DNA of 59,371 bases from a beta proteobacterium AAP65 (GCA_001295865.1 LJHW01000038.1:1-59371); one strand, 5' to 3'. Counted from the stretch's first letter, positions 39,108-48,291 are shown. Notes: generated from the sequence alone by a model not told the origin. Numbers and translations: made by a program.

Positions 39108-40025
39108 TCAGCCCAGCGCTGCCAGCACCGCTGCGCGCTGGCGTGCATCGGGCAACGGGCCCTGCAGTGCCGCGAGGTTCTGCGCCACATGCAGCGGGTT
39201 GGTGGTGGCCGGGATGGCGCAGGTGACCGCCGGGTTCGCCAGCGTCCACTTCAGCACCAGCGCGGCCCAGCTTTCGCACTGCAGCTCACGCGCCACGGGC
39301 GGCAGCGGGCGGCCTTCCAGGCGCGAGAGCAACGCACCGCCGTCGAAGGGCCGGTTGACGATGACGGCCACGCCACGCTCGGCGGCCAGCGCCAGCAGCG
39401 GCTCGGCGCTGCGGTCGGCGGGGCTGTAGGTGATCTGCAGCACGTCGATGCGTTCGGTCTGCAGGATGTGGCGCACCTCGTCGGGCGCGCGCCCGTGCGA
39501 AGTGGTGATGCCGATGTAGCGCGTGCGGCCCTCGGCCTGCCATTCGCGCAGCGTCTTCAGGTGCGTGCGCCAGTTCAGCAGGTTGTGCACCTGCATCAGG
39601 TCCACGCGCGGCAAGCGCCACAGCGAAAGCGAACGCCGCATCTGCGTGGGGCCGTAGAGCGGCACGCCGGTCCACACCTTGGTGGCGCTGAACAGGCGCG
39701 GCTCGGGCCGCGCCAGCAGTTCGCCCATCACCGCCTCGGCATGGCCGTACATCGGCGAGCTGTCGACCAGGCGCCCACCGGCGGCGAAAAAGCGCTCCAG
39801 CACCTGGCGGCGGCGCGCCAGGCCCTCGACGTCGTTGATGGGCAGGTCAAAGGTCAGCCAGGTGCCCAGGCCCACGGCCGGGATGCGCTCGCCGCTGCGG
39901 GGGAAAGCGCGCTGCAACGCCACCGGGGGTGCAGCCGTGGCCTGCGCCCAGGCAGGCCCGGCGCCTGCAGCGGCACTGGCAGCAGCGGCGGCAGCGGCTT
40001 GCAGCAGTCGGCGGCGCGTGTTCAT
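39108..40025 (-). CDS. Aldo/keto reductase with Tat-type signal peptide
   Basis: A 305-residue aldo/keto reductase-like protein. The N-terminus reads NTRRRLLQ followed by an Ala-rich core and AWAQA, a twin-arginine signal, so export of a folded cofactor-bearing enzyme is likely. Catalytic residues are partly visible: Asp in RLVDSSPMYGHAE, Tyr in PMYG, Lys in SATKVW, His in QVHNLLNW. Its ATG overlaps the MFS gene stop (ATGA). Substrate unknown. Confidence 0.85.
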   Translation of the reverse strand: MNTRRRLLQAAAAAAASAAAGAGPAWAQATAAPPVALQRAFPRSGERIPAVGLGTWLTFDLPINDVEGLARRRQVLERFFAAGGRLVDSSPMYGHAEAVMGELLARPEPRLFSATKVWTGVPLYGPTQMRRSLSLWRLPRVDLMQVHNLLNWRTHLKTLREWQAEGRTRYIGITTSHGRAPDEVRHILQTERIDVLQITYSPADRSAEPLLALAAERGVAVIVNRPFDGGALLSRLEGRPLPPVARELQCESWAALVLKWTLANPAVTCAIPATTNPLHVAQNLAALQGPLPDARQRAAVLAALG

Positions 40026-41299
40026 GCGCGCTGTTGTAGCCGCAGCAGCGGCCGCAGCGCGATCAAGCCCAGCAACGGCCCCAACGCCAACCAGGGCAGC
40101 AGCAGCGCCAGGCTGTGCGTGGCGGCCAGGCGCACAAAAAGTTCGATGCTCAGCGCCGAGATCGCAAAACCGATGCTGTTGCTCAGCGTCAGCACGCTGC
40201 CCACGGCCTCGCGCGGGGCGTTGGCGGCCGTGAGGGCGCTGAACTGCGGTGAATCGCCCGCCACGGTGATGCCCCACAGCACCAGCCAGGCCAGAAACAC
40301 CGGCAGCGGCGCCACCAGCATCCACGGCGCGGCCAGGCAGCACAGGCCGCTGACGGCCAGCTGCGTGCCGGCCACACGCGCGCTGCCGAAACGCGGCGCC
40401 AGCAGCCCGCCCAGCACGCAGCCCAGGGCCCCCGCACCCAGCGCCACGAAGGCCCAGCCCGACACCGCCACCGCGCCCTGCAGCCGCGTGGCCAGCGCCA
40501 GCGGCATCAGCACCCACACGGTGTAAAGCTCCCACATGTGGCCGAAGTAGCCGAAGACCGAGGCCCGCGTGCGCACATCGCGCCACAGGCTGGCCAGCGC
40601 GGCCAGGCGCAGCGGCGCGGCGGCCCGCGGTGGGGGCTCGGGGATCAGCGCTACCACGGCCACCCCCGCCAAGGCCGCCAGCGCGGCCACGGCGATGAAC
40701 ACGCTCTGCCAAGGCAGCGCCGCGCCCACGGCACGCAGCAGGTAGGGGCTGGCGCTGCCCAGCACCAGCGCGCCGATGAGCCAGCCCAGGGCCGTGCCCA
40801 GGCCGCGCGGGAACCACAGCGCGGCCAGCTTCATGCCCACGGGGTAGATGCCCGCCAGGCAAAAACCCGTGAGCACACGCCACAGCAGCAGGCCTGCATA
40901 ACTGTGCGCCAGCGCCGCCGCGGCCAGCGTGCAGGCGGCTGCACCCAGGGTGCTGATGAGGAAGAGCCGGCGCGCCGAAAAACGGTCGGCCAGCGCCAGC
41001 AGCGCAAACACCAGCGTGCCGGCGATGAAGCCCAACTGCAGCGCCGAGCTCAACGTGCCCACCGCGGCCTCGCTGTAGCCGTGGGCGCGCTGCAACTCGG
41101 GCATCACGGCGTTCACGGCAAACCAGGGCGAGGTGCCGGCCAGTTGCGCCAGCACCAGGGTGGGCAGCACGCGGCGTGGGGCGTCGGCAGGGGGGGCAGC
41201 GGCGTTCAAGCGTGGCGCGTGGGGGTGGCGGAGCGTCGGCACGGTAGCACGCGGCCGGGGCTGCAGCCGGCCCTGGCCGGCCGTGCAAAACACCCGCAT
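40022..41299 (-). CDS. MFS transporter
   Basis: A 425-residue major facilitator protein with 12 hydrophobic segments; the family motif between segments 2 and 3 is LADRFSARRL. It resembles CynX/NarK-like uptake or efflux carriers only in general. The N-terminus is unsure: ATG at 41299 gives 40 residues before the first helix, GTG at 41242 or TTG near 41206 would trim them. None has a good ribosome binding site. It is coupled to the Tat reductase that follows. Confidence 0.85.
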   Translation of the reverse strand: MRVFCTAGQGRLQPRPRATVPTLRHPHAPRLNAAAPPADAPRRVLPTLVLAQLAGTSPWFAVNAVMPELQRAHGYSEAAVGTLSSALQLGFIAGTLVFALLALADRFSARRLFLISTLGAAACTLAAAALAHSYAGLLLWRVLTGFCLAGIYPVGMKLAALWFPRGLGTALGWLIGALVLGSASPYLLRAVGAALPWQSVFIAVAALAALAGVAVVALIPEPPPRAAAPLRLAALASLWRDVRTRASVFGYFGHMWELYTVWVLMPLALATRLQGAVAVSGWAFVALGAGALGCVLGGLLAPRFGSARVAGTQLAVSGLCCLAAPWMLVAPLPVFLAWLVLWGITVAGDSPQFSALTAANAPREAVGSVLTLSNSIGFAISALSIELFVRLAATHSLALLLPWLALGPLLGLIALRPLLRLQQRA

Positions 41300-41345
41300 G
41301 GGCCTGCGGGTTTCGGGGCTGCTGCGGCCTCTCTACCATCCTGCC

Positions 41346-41464
41346 AGCCGAGAGGGGAGTAGCACGCAGCGCAATGCTGCCGCGCCATCCCGTCAATACG
41401 GCTGCAGTGCTTTCTGGCTGCAGCCCGGGACCGCAGGGATCTCCTCCCGCAAGACCTTTCGGCG
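41346..41464 (+). ncRNA. yybP-ykoY manganese riboswitch upstream of the TerC-family gene
   Basis: The conserved blocks are exact and in order: GGGGAGTAGC at 41354-41363, CCGTCAATACGG around 41390-41402, and CGCAAGACCTTTC at 41449-41460; P1 pairs GCCGA (41347-41351) with TCGGC (41459-41463). A TACCAT -10 hexamer is at 41334-41339. This RNA class senses Mn2+ (and pH) and turns on exporters. It ends 37 bases before the TerC ATG and its 3' part could mask the ribosome binding site. Confidence 0.93.
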
Positions 41465-41500
41465 CGACCCCTCCACAACATCACACACACGGGAGTGTCC

Positions 41501-42466
41501 ATGGACACCATCGCGCCGCTTTGGCTTTGGGTATTTTTCGTCTGCGCGGTGCTTGCCGCGCTGTTTGTCGATTTCGTCGTGCTCAACAAGCAGGGAGCGC
41601 ATGAAGTCACGGTGAAGGAGGCCATCAACTGGTCTCTGATCTGGGTGGCGCTCAGCTTCGCCTTCAACGGGCTGTTCTGGTTCGCGGTCTACCAAGACCA
41701 CGGCACCGAGCTCGCCAACACCAAGAGCATGGAGTTCCTCACCGGCTATCTCATCGAGAAGAGCCTGGCGGTGGACAACATCTTCGTGTTCCTGATGATC
41801 TTCACCTACTTCGCGGTGCCGCCGGCCTTCCAGAAGCGGGTGCTGATGATCGGCATCATTGGCGCCATCGTGCTGCGCACGGTGATGATCCTGCTGGGTG
41901 CCTGGCTGATCGCGCAGTTCCACTGGATCCTCTACGTCTTCGGTGCCTTCCTGGTGCTGACGGGCGTGAAGATGTGGTGGGCCGCCGACAAGGAACCCGA
42001 CCTGGAAAGCAACCCCGCGCTGAAGCTGCTGCGCAAGGTGATGCCGGTGGGCAAGCACTTCGACGGCGAGAAGTTCTTCACCGTGCAGAACGGCAAGAAG
42101 ATCGCCACGCCGCTCTTCCTGGTGATCTGCCTGGTGGGCCTGACCGACGTGATCTTCGCGGTGGACAGCATCCCGGCCATCTTCGCCATCACGATGGACC
42201 CCTTCATCGTGCTGACGAGCAACATCTTCGCCATCCTCGGCCTGCGCGCGATGTACTTCCTGCTGGCCGCCGTGGCCTCGAAGTTCCACCTGCTCAGCTA
42301 CGGTCTGGCCGTGGTGCTGGTGTTCATTGGCACGAAGATGCTGTTGATCGACATCTACAAGATCCCGGTGCTGGTGTCGCTGGGTGTGGTGGTGGCCATC
42401 CTCGCCATCACCATGGTCTGGAGCGTGAAGACCGCGCCCAAGATCAACGAAAAACAATCGGGCTGA
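41501..42466 (+). CDS. TerC-family integral membrane protein (probable Mn2+ exporter, Alx-like)
   Basis: A 321-residue inner-membrane protein with eight to nine hydrophobic segments. TerC hallmarks are the paired acidic membrane motifs LIEKSLAVDNIFVFLM and DVIFAVDSIPAIFAIT. Length and order match Alx/TerC proteins, which export manganese. The ATG at 41501 has GGGAG five bases upstream; a GTG at 41495 overlaps it. The riboswitch upstream supports a manganese function. Confidence 0.94.
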   Translation: MDTIAPLWLWVFFVCAVLAALFVDFVVLNKQGAHEVTVKEAINWSLIWVALSFAFNGLFWFAVYQDHGTELANTKSMEFLTGYLIEKSLAVDNIFVFLMIFTYFAVPPAFQKRVLMIGIIGAIVLRTVMILLGAWLIAQFHWILYVFGAFLVLTGVKMWWAADKEPDLESNPALKLLRKVMPVGKHFDGEKFFTVQNGKKIATPLFLVICLVGLTDVIFAVDSIPAIFAITMDPFIVLTSNIFAILGLRAMYFLLAAVASKFHLLSYGLAVVLVFIGTKMLLIDIYKIPVLVSLGVVVAILAITMVWSVKTAPKINEKQSG

Positions 42467-42537
42467 GGCCCGGCGGGCGCGGGCCGGCAGCCAGCCGGCT
42501 CACGGCACACGGCCCGCGCCCCCTCTTTCGACGGCTC

Positions 42538-42571
42538 ACGCCGCCACGCCCACTGGGCTGGCGGCGTTTTT
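42538..42571 (+). terminator. Intrinsic terminator after the TerC gene
   Basis: Stem ACGCCGCC/GGCGGCGT (42538-42545 with 42560-42567) closes a loop containing GCCC/GGGC, followed by TTTTT. A textbook Rho-independent terminator. It separates the manganese unit from the iron unit. Confidence 0.92.
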
Positions 42572-42607
42572 CATGGCGCGGCGGGTTGCAGTGGGGCAAG
42601 AACGCAA

Positions 42608-42644
42608 CAATGCAATTGCGAGTCATTCGCATTACGCTTACGAT
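42608..42644 (+). promoter_or_regulatory. Promoter with Fur-type box for tonB-exbBD
   Basis: TTGCGA (42616-42621), 17 bases, TACGAT (42639-42644) is a good sigma-70 promoter. It is overlapped by an imperfect inverted repeat, AATTGCGA-GTCA-TTCGCATT, in the style of betaproteobacterial Fur boxes. Iron control of the TonB unit would be expected; binding is inferred. Confidence 0.65.
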
Positions 42645-42683
42645 TGCGCTTCTGTTGTCCAGACGGCCCGGCCGTCGTGCCCG

Positions 42684-43475
42684 ATGCCCGCCCCCACCGC
42701 GCCTGCCCCAGCGCCCGTTCCCATGTCCACGCTCACCGCGGTTGTTGATCCCGCAGCCGCCCCTGCGCCCGCACCCGCACCCGCACCCGATTGGGCCCAG
42801 GTGCTGCAGCGCCCGGCAGAGATGTCGCCCCGGCAGAGCCGCGGCCTGATCGCCAGCGTGGCGCTGCTGCACCTGGCCGCCGGCTGGGCCCTGCTGCAGG
42901 TGCCGGCGGTGCGCTCGGCGGTGCTGGAAGCGGCGCCGATGGTGGTGGACCTGCTGGCCCCGCCCGCACCGCCGCCGCCCAGCCCGCCACCGCCACCACC
43001 GCCTCAGGTGCCCCGCCCGCCCACGCCGGTGCCTGCACCCACCCCGGTGCTGGCCGCGCCCAGCCCGGCGCCACTGCCGGCCGAGGCCTTCACGGCCCCG
43101 GCGCCGGCGCCCGCGCCGGTGAGCGTGGCCGCCCCTGTGGCCACACCCAGCCCGCCGGCACCGCCCGCCCCGGCCCCAGCGCCACCGGCGCGCAAACGCC
43201 TGGCGGCCGACGCGGTGGTCTACCTGGTGCAGCCGCCGGCCGAGTTGCCCGTGGCCTCGCGCCGCGCCGGCGAAAGCGGCGTGGTCTGGCTGCGTGTGGT
43301 GGTGGACGTGCGCGGCCTGCCTTCCCTGGTGCAGGTGCAGCGCAGCTCGGGTTATGCGCGGCTGGACGCCCAGGCGCTGAGCGCCATGCGCCAGGCGCGT
43401 TTCCGCCCGCACACCGAAGACGGCGTGGCCCTCGAAGTTGAGGTCATCGCGCCTATTGAATACCCCTTGGAGTAA
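42684..43475 (+). CDS. tonB: TonB, energy-transducing protein
   Basis: A 263-residue inner-membrane protein. A single N-terminal transmembrane helix (RGLIASVALLHLAAGWALLQV) is followed by a long Pro/Ala-rich rod (periplasmic spacer) and a C-terminal TonB domain (GESGVVWLRVVVDVRGLPSLVQVQ; ARLDAQALSAMRQARFRP). It couples proton motive force to outer-membrane receptors through ExbB/ExbD, which follow. The start is unsure: ATG 42684 or ATG 42723, neither with a strong ribosome binding site. Confidence 0.92.
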   Translation: MPAPTAPAPAPVPMSTLTAVVDPAAAPAPAPAPAPDWAQVLQRPAEMSPRQSRGLIASVALLHLAAGWALLQVPAVRSAVLEAAPMVVDLLAPPAPPPPSPPPPPPPQVPRPPTPVPAPTPVLAAPSPAPLPAEAFTAPAPAPAPVSVAAPVATPSPPAPPAPAPAPPARKRLAADAVVYLVQPPAELPVASRRAGESGVVWLRVVVDVRGLPSLVQVQRSSGYARLDAQALSAMRQARFRPHTEDGVALEVEVIAPIEYPLE

Positions 43476-43483
43476 GCACTGAC

Positions 43484-44236
43484 ATGGAAACCACAACACC
43501 AAGCCTGGGCTTCGCCCACCTGCTGGCCCAGAGCGACGCCGTCGGCAAGACGCTGCTGGCCGTGCTGCTGCTGATGAGCATCGCTTCCTGGGGGCTGATC
43601 GTCGTCAAGGGCTGGGCGCAGTGGCAGCGCAGCCGCCGCGGCGAGGCTTTCCTGAACTTCTTCTGGAACGCGCACACGCTGGACGACGTGAAGCACGAGC
43701 TCACCACCCACGGCGCGCGCGACCCGTTTTCGCACCTCAGCGCGCACGCGCTGCACGCCCAGGCCCACCACGCCCGCCACGGCGCCACGCGCCTGGCCGA
43801 GGCCGGCAGCAACAGCGACTACATCACCCGCACCATCAAGAAGGTGCTGGACGAAGAGACCATGCGCCTGGAAAGCGGCCTCACCGTGCTGGCCACGGTG
43901 GGCGCGACGGCGCCTTTCGTCGGCCTGTTCGGCACCGTCTGGGGCGTGTACCACGCGCTGGTGGCCATCGGCCTGAGCGGCGCTGGCACGCTGGACAAGG
44001 TGGCCGGCCCGGTGGGCGAGGCGCTCATCATGACGGGCTTGGGCCTGGCGGTGGCCATCCCGGCGGTGATGGCCTACAACACCTTCACGCGCGGCAACCG
44101 TGTGCTCACGGGGCGGCTCGACGCCTTTGCCTTCGAGCTGCACAGCTTCCTCACGCTGGGCCAGGCGCCCGGTGCGGCCAGCCAGGCGGCACCAGCCGCC
44201 GGCGCCCAGGTGCGCGCGCTGAAGACCGTGGCCTGA
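43484..44236 (+). CDS. exbB: ExbB, MotA/TolQ/ExbB proton channel protein
   Basis: A 250-residue inner-membrane protein with three hydrophobic segments and the MotA/TolQ/ExbB signature (LESGLTVLATVGATAPFVGLFGTVWGV, then GEALIMTGLGLAVAIPAVMAYN). It forms the pentameric channel around ExbD. Its ATG lies 8 bases after the tonB stop. Confidence 0.95.
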   Translation: METTTPSLGFAHLLAQSDAVGKTLLAVLLLMSIASWGLIVVKGWAQWQRSRRGEAFLNFFWNAHTLDDVKHELTTHGARDPFSHLSAHALHAQAHHARHGATRLAEAGSNSDYITRTIKKVLDEETMRLESGLTVLATVGATAPFVGLFGTVWGVYHALVAIGLSGAGTLDKVAGPVGEALIMTGLGLAVAIPAVMAYNTFTRGNRVLTGRLDAFAFELHSFLTLGQAPGAASQAAPAAGAQVRALKTVA

Positions 44237-44250
44237 GGAGCAGCCCCGCC

Positions 44251-44679
44251 ATGGCCTTCGCCTCCTTCGACCGCCAGCGCAGCGCCGCGCCGTTGGCCGA
44301 GATCAACATGGTGCCGCTCATCGACGTGATGCTGGTGCTGCTGGTGATCTTCATCGTCACCGCGCCGCTGCTCACGCACGCCGTGAAGCTGGACCTGCCC
44401 AAGATCAGCAGCCAGCCCAACCTGCCGCCGCCGGAGAAGATCGACTTCGCCATCGACGCCGCCGGCCAGCGTTACTGGAACGGCGAGGCCGTCACGCGCG
44501 CCGTGGCGGCCGAGCGCTTCACCACGGCCGGCCAGCTGGCCGTGCAGCCGCAGGTGCACCTGCGCGCCGACCAGGCCGTGCCCTACCGCTTTGTCGCCGA
44601 GACCCTGGCCGACGCCACCCGCGCAGGCCTCACGCGCGTGGGCTTCGTCAGCGAGCCCGAAGCCGGCCCGGCCCCGTAA
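44251..44679 (+). CDS. exbD: ExbD, biopolymer transport protein
   Basis: A 142-residue protein with one N-terminal transmembrane helix bearing the essential aspartate (NMVPLIDVMLVLLVIFIV), and a periplasmic ExbD domain. It works with ExbB and TonB. The ATG at 44251 has GAGGAG about 10 bases upstream; the open frame extends far upstream inside exbB without meaning. Confidence 0.94.
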   Translation: MAFASFDRQRSAAPLAEINMVPLIDVMLVLLVIFIVTAPLLTHAVKLDLPKISSQPNLPPPEKIDFAIDAAGQRYWNGEAVTRAVAAERFTTAGQLAVQPQVHLRADQAVPYRFVAETLADATRAGLTRVGFVSEPEAGPAP

Positions 44680-44805
44680 GCGCCCCCAGCACCCACAACG
44701 CCCGCGAACTTCTCCTTCCGCGCCCACCCAGCCCGCCCGCGCTGCACGCCCTGCACGCGGCTGCCAGGCAGCGCTTTGCCCGACAACAAACCCGCAGAGA
44801 CTGCC

Positions 44806-47073
44806 ATGACGCACGCCCCCACACCGCACCTTCACCAACCCCCGCTGCGCCTGCAAACCCTGGCCGCCGCCGCCCTGCTGGCGCTCGGCAGCGCCAGCAG
44901 CCAGGCCCAGACCGCCGCAGCGCCCGCACCGGCGGCCAGCGCCTCGGCCCCCACCGGCACCGTGCTGCCCGTGGTGCGCGCCCGCGTGCAGGCCGAACCC
45001 GCTGGCAAAGACAGCGTGCAGGCCACCACCACCCGCATCGGCAAAGGCAAACAAGAATTGCGCGACGTGCCACAGAGCGTGACCGTGGTCACCGAACGCC
45101 TCATCGACGACCGCAACCTCGACACGCTGAAAGACACGCTGAAGAACACCGCCGGCATCAGCTTCCTGGCGGCCGAAGGCGGCGAAGAAGACATCCGCCT
45201 GCGCGGCTTCTCGCTGCAGGCCACGGGCGACATCTTTGTCGACGGCCTGCGCGACCCGGCCTTCTACGAACGCGACAGCTTCAATTGGGACCGCCTGGAG
45301 GTGCTGCGCGGCAGCGCCAGCATGCTCTTCGGGCGCGGCAGCACCGGCGGCGCCGTCAATCAGGTGAGCAAGCTGCCCACGCTCTACGCCGGCAGCGAAG
45401 TTGCCGTCACGCTGGGCAACCAGGGCTATCTGCGCGGCACGGCCGACCTCAACCTGAAAACTGGCGACAACGCCGCCGTCCGCATCAACGGCATGGTCAA
45501 CCTGGGCGACAACTACGGCGCCAAGATCGACAAACACGGCATCGCGCCGAGCTTCCGCTGGGGCATCGGCACCAGCGACGAATTCCTGGTGAGCCTGTAC
45601 CACCTGGAGAACAACAACGGCATCAACTACGGCCTGCCCTTCCTCAACGGCAAGATGCTGCCGGTGGACCCGAGCAGCTACTACGGTTTGCTCAGCGACG
45701 TCAGCACCGGCAGCGCCACGATGACGACGCTGGGCTACATCAAACGTTTCGCCGACCGCAGCGAGTGGAAGACGACGCTGCGCGTGGGCCGCTACGAACG
45801 CGACCAGCGCGCCAGCGCCGTGCGTTTCGCTGCAGCGGCGCTGCAGCCCGGTGGCGTGGCGGTCAGCGCGGCCACGTTCGGCCCCAACACCGTGTTCCAG
45901 CGCTCGGGCGGTGCGGGGACACACGCCAAGATCCAGGACCTGGATGCCATCACCTTCCAGAGCGACTACGACACCAAGTTCCAGGCCTTCGGCATGAAAC
46001 ACTCGGTGCAGGCGGGCGTCGATTTCACGAAGGACGACTTCATCGGCTTCACGACAGCCAACCCGGCCAGCGGTGCGCTGATCAAACCCACCATCACGGC
46101 GGCGCAGAACCGCGGCAGCGGCTGGGTGGACGAGTCGCTGCGCATCGTCAACAAGAACCGCGACTTCGAAAGCGAGGCGGTCGGCGCCTATGCACAAGAC
46201 CTGGTGCAGCTGAGCCCCACCTGGAAGCTGCTGGCCGGCCTGCGCTGGGACCGCTTCGAGGGCCGCTACCGCACCTACAGCACGGCAGCGACCAACTTTG
46301 GCGCTGTCACCGCCGACCGCGCCCGCGCAGATTCGCTGTTCAGCGAACGCCTGGGCGTGCTGTGGCAGCCCACGCCGCTGACCAGCTTCCACTTCAGCTA
46401 CGGCACCAGCTTCAACACCTCGGGCGACGCCTACCAGTTCGACGCGCTGGGCAGCAACACGCCACCCGAGAAGAGCCGCAACTTCGAGCTCGGCGCCAAG
46501 ATCGACAGCGACAGCGGCAAGGCCACGCTGCGCCTGGCGCTCTTCCACGCCACCAAGTACAACGAGCGCAACCGCGACGAAGAGTCGGTGAGCCCGACGA
46601 ACTACGTGCTCTCGGGCCAGCGCCACGCGGCGGGTTTCGAGATCGACGTGGCCGGGCGCATCACGCCGAAGTGGGAAACCTTCGTCTCGGTGGCGTGGAT
46701 CCCAGACGCCGAGGTGGACCGTGCTTCGTCGGTGCTGGGCACCACGCTGACGGGTGAAACCGTCGGCCAGCGCCCAGGCCTGACGCCCGAGCTCTCGGGC
46801 ACGGTGTGGAGCACCTACCAGCTGACCCCCAGGTTGCGCCTGGGTGGCGGCTTGAACGCGCGCAGCAAGGACAAGCCGCAGCAAAGCGGCATCGTTGCGC
46901 GCGGCTATGTCACGGGTGACCTGATGGCCGAGTACGACGCCGGCGGTGGCCTGCTCTTCAAGCTGAACCTCAGCAACGTCACCAACAAGCTCTACGCCGA
47001 GACGCTCTACCGCGGCCACTACATCGCCGGCAAGCCGCGCACGGTGCAGCTGAGCTCGGTGCTCAAGTTCTGA
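44806..47073 (+). CDS. TonB-dependent siderophore receptor (Fiu-like)
   Basis: A 755-residue outer-membrane receptor. A signal peptide (to about residue 35, ending SSQAQ) precedes a plug domain (LRDVPQSVTVVTERLIDDR; DIRLRGFSLQATGDIFVDGLRD; LRGSASMLFGRGSTGGAVNQVSK) and a 22-strand beta-barrel ending in a terminal Phe (VQLSSVLKF). It most resembles catecholate siderophore receptors such as Fiu. It follows exbD by 126 bases and is probably part of the same Fur-controlled unit. ATG at 44806 was preferred to a TTG at 44776. Confidence 0.94.
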   Translation: MTHAPTPHLHQPPLRLQTLAAAALLALGSASSQAQTAAAPAPAASASAPTGTVLPVVRARVQAEPAGKDSVQATTTRIGKGKQELRDVPQSVTVVTERLIDDRNLDTLKDTLKNTAGISFLAAEGGEEDIRLRGFSLQATGDIFVDGLRDPAFYERDSFNWDRLEVLRGSASMLFGRGSTGGAVNQVSKLPTLYAGSEVAVTLGNQGYLRGTADLNLKTGDNAAVRINGMVNLGDNYGAKIDKHGIAPSFRWGIGTSDEFLVSLYHLENNNGINYGLPFLNGKMLPVDPSSYYGLLSDVSTGSATMTTLGYIKRFADRSEWKTTLRVGRYERDQRASAVRFAAAALQPGGVAVSAATFGPNTVFQRSGGAGTHAKIQDLDAITFQSDYDTKFQAFGMKHSVQAGVDFTKDDFIGFTTANPASGALIKPTITAAQNRGSGWVDESLRIVNKNRDFESEAVGAYAQDLVQLSPTWKLLAGLRWDRFEGRYRTYSTAATNFGAVTADRARADSLFSERLGVLWQPTPLTSFHFSYGTSFNTSGDAYQFDALGSNTPPEKSRNFELGAKIDSDSGKATLRLALFHATKYNERNRDEESVSPTNYVLSGQRHAAGFEIDVAGRITPKWETFVSVAWIPDAEVDRASSVLGTTLTGETVGQRPGLTPELSGTVWSTYQLTPRLRLGGGLNARSKDKPQQSGIVARGYVTGDLMAEYDAGGGLLFKLNLSNVTNKLYAETLYRGHYIAGKPRTVQLSSVLKF

Positions 47074-47086
47074 GCCAGGGCGCCGC

Positions 47087-48268
47087 ATGATCGCAAGACG
47101 CACGGCACTGCAGGCCTTGCCCCTGCCCTGGCTGGCCAGTGCGGCCTGGCCAGCCCGGGCGCAGGCCGACGCCGCGGGCGACAGCGCCCCGCCGGTTTCG
47201 CAGCGCATCGCCACCGCCTGGCGCGTGGCCGGCGCCACCGCGCCCGATACCGGCGACCGTGTCGGCCTGCTGCAGGTGAACTGGGCCGAAGGCCGCGTGC
47301 AGGTGCTGGCCGAACAGGCCGTGCCCAGCCGGGCCCACGGCCTGCTGCCGCTGGCCGATGGCGGCTTCATGGCGGTGGCCAACCGCCCTGGGCGCTGGCT
47401 GATGCGCTGCGACGCGCAGGGCGCCATCGTGCAGCGCCTGGCCACCGACAACGAGCGCCCCGCGCGCACCTTCAACGGCCATGTCGAGACCAGCGCCGAT
47501 GGCTCACGGCTCTACACCACGGAAACCGACCCCACCACCGGCGCCGGCTGGATCAGCGTGCGCGACCCGTTGACGCTGGCGCGCATCGCCGAGTTCAGCA
47601 GCCACGGCATCGACCCGCACCAGCTGCTGCGCGGCCCTGCCGACATGGCCGGCCGGCTGATGGTGGCCGTGGGTGGCATCGTGCGCGACCGCCTGGGCCG
47701 CAAGCTGGACGAGCCCATGAGCCCCGCGCTGGTGCAGCTCGATGGCACCACGGGCGCGCTGCTCGGCCGCTGGACGCTGCCCGACGCACAGCTGAGCTTC
47801 CGCCACATCGCCTGGGCCAGCCACGGCCAGCCGCGCCTGGGCGTGGCTCTGCAGGCCGAGCACCTGCAGCCGGCCCAACGCCTGGCCACACCGGTGCTGG
47901 CCGTGTGGGAAGCCGATGCACGGGGCGATGGCGGCCGGCTGGTGCTGCGCGGCGACAGCGCCGCGGCGGTGGCCCAGAGCGGCGGCTACGCCGGCGACAT
48001 CGCCGCCGGCCCGGGCGGCGGCTTCGTGCTCAGCGCGCAGAAGCAGGGGCGCGCGCTGTGGTGGCACCCGTCGCTGCCGGCCGACTACACCACCGTGGCC
48101 CAGGTCACCGAGCCCTGCGGCCTGCTCACGCTGCCCGACAGCCGGGGCGTGGCCTTGAGCGCCGGCCGCGGGCTGGCGCTGTGGCACACGCAGGCGGCGC
48201 CGCGCATGCTGGCCTGGCCGGGCGCCCTGGTGCCCGACAACCACTGGGTGGCGCTAGCGCGGGCCTGA
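47087..48268 (+). CDS. DUF1513 family protein, exported
   Basis: A 393-residue periplasmic protein. A short RR-containing signal (MIARRTALQALPLPWLASAAWPARAQ region) is followed by a beta-propeller-like repeat pattern (FNGHVETSADGSRLYTTE; GIDPHQLLRG; GGFVLSAQKQG). DUF1513 proteins usually sit in iron-uptake loci with imelysin-like and cytochrome partners, but here only the receptor and TonB system are near. It starts 13 bases after the receptor gene. Function unknown. Confidence 0.87.
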   Translation: MIARRTALQALPLPWLASAAWPARAQADAAGDSAPPVSQRIATAWRVAGATAPDTGDRVGLLQVNWAEGRVQVLAEQAVPSRAHGLLPLADGGFMAVANRPGRWLMRCDAQGAIVQRLATDNERPARTFNGHVETSADGSRLYTTETDPTTGAGWISVRDPLTLARIAEFSSHGIDPHQLLRGPADMAGRLMVAVGGIVRDRLGRKLDEPMSPALVQLDGTTGALLGRWTLPDAQLSFRHIAWASHGQPRLGVALQAEHLQPAQRLATPVLAVWEADARGDGGRLVLRGDSAAAVAQSGGYAGDIAAGPGGGFVLSAQKQGRALWWHPSLPADYTTVAQVTEPCGLLTLPDSRGVALSAGRGLALWHTQAAPRMLAWPGALVPDNHWVALARA

Positions 48269-48291
48269 GAAGGCGCGTCGTGCGCCGGGCT

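Noticed and set aside
42730..43200. Pro/Ala-rich stretch as a tandem DNA repeat
   Set aside because: It encodes the extended rod of TonB; the repetition follows from amino-acid use, with no fixed repeat unit.
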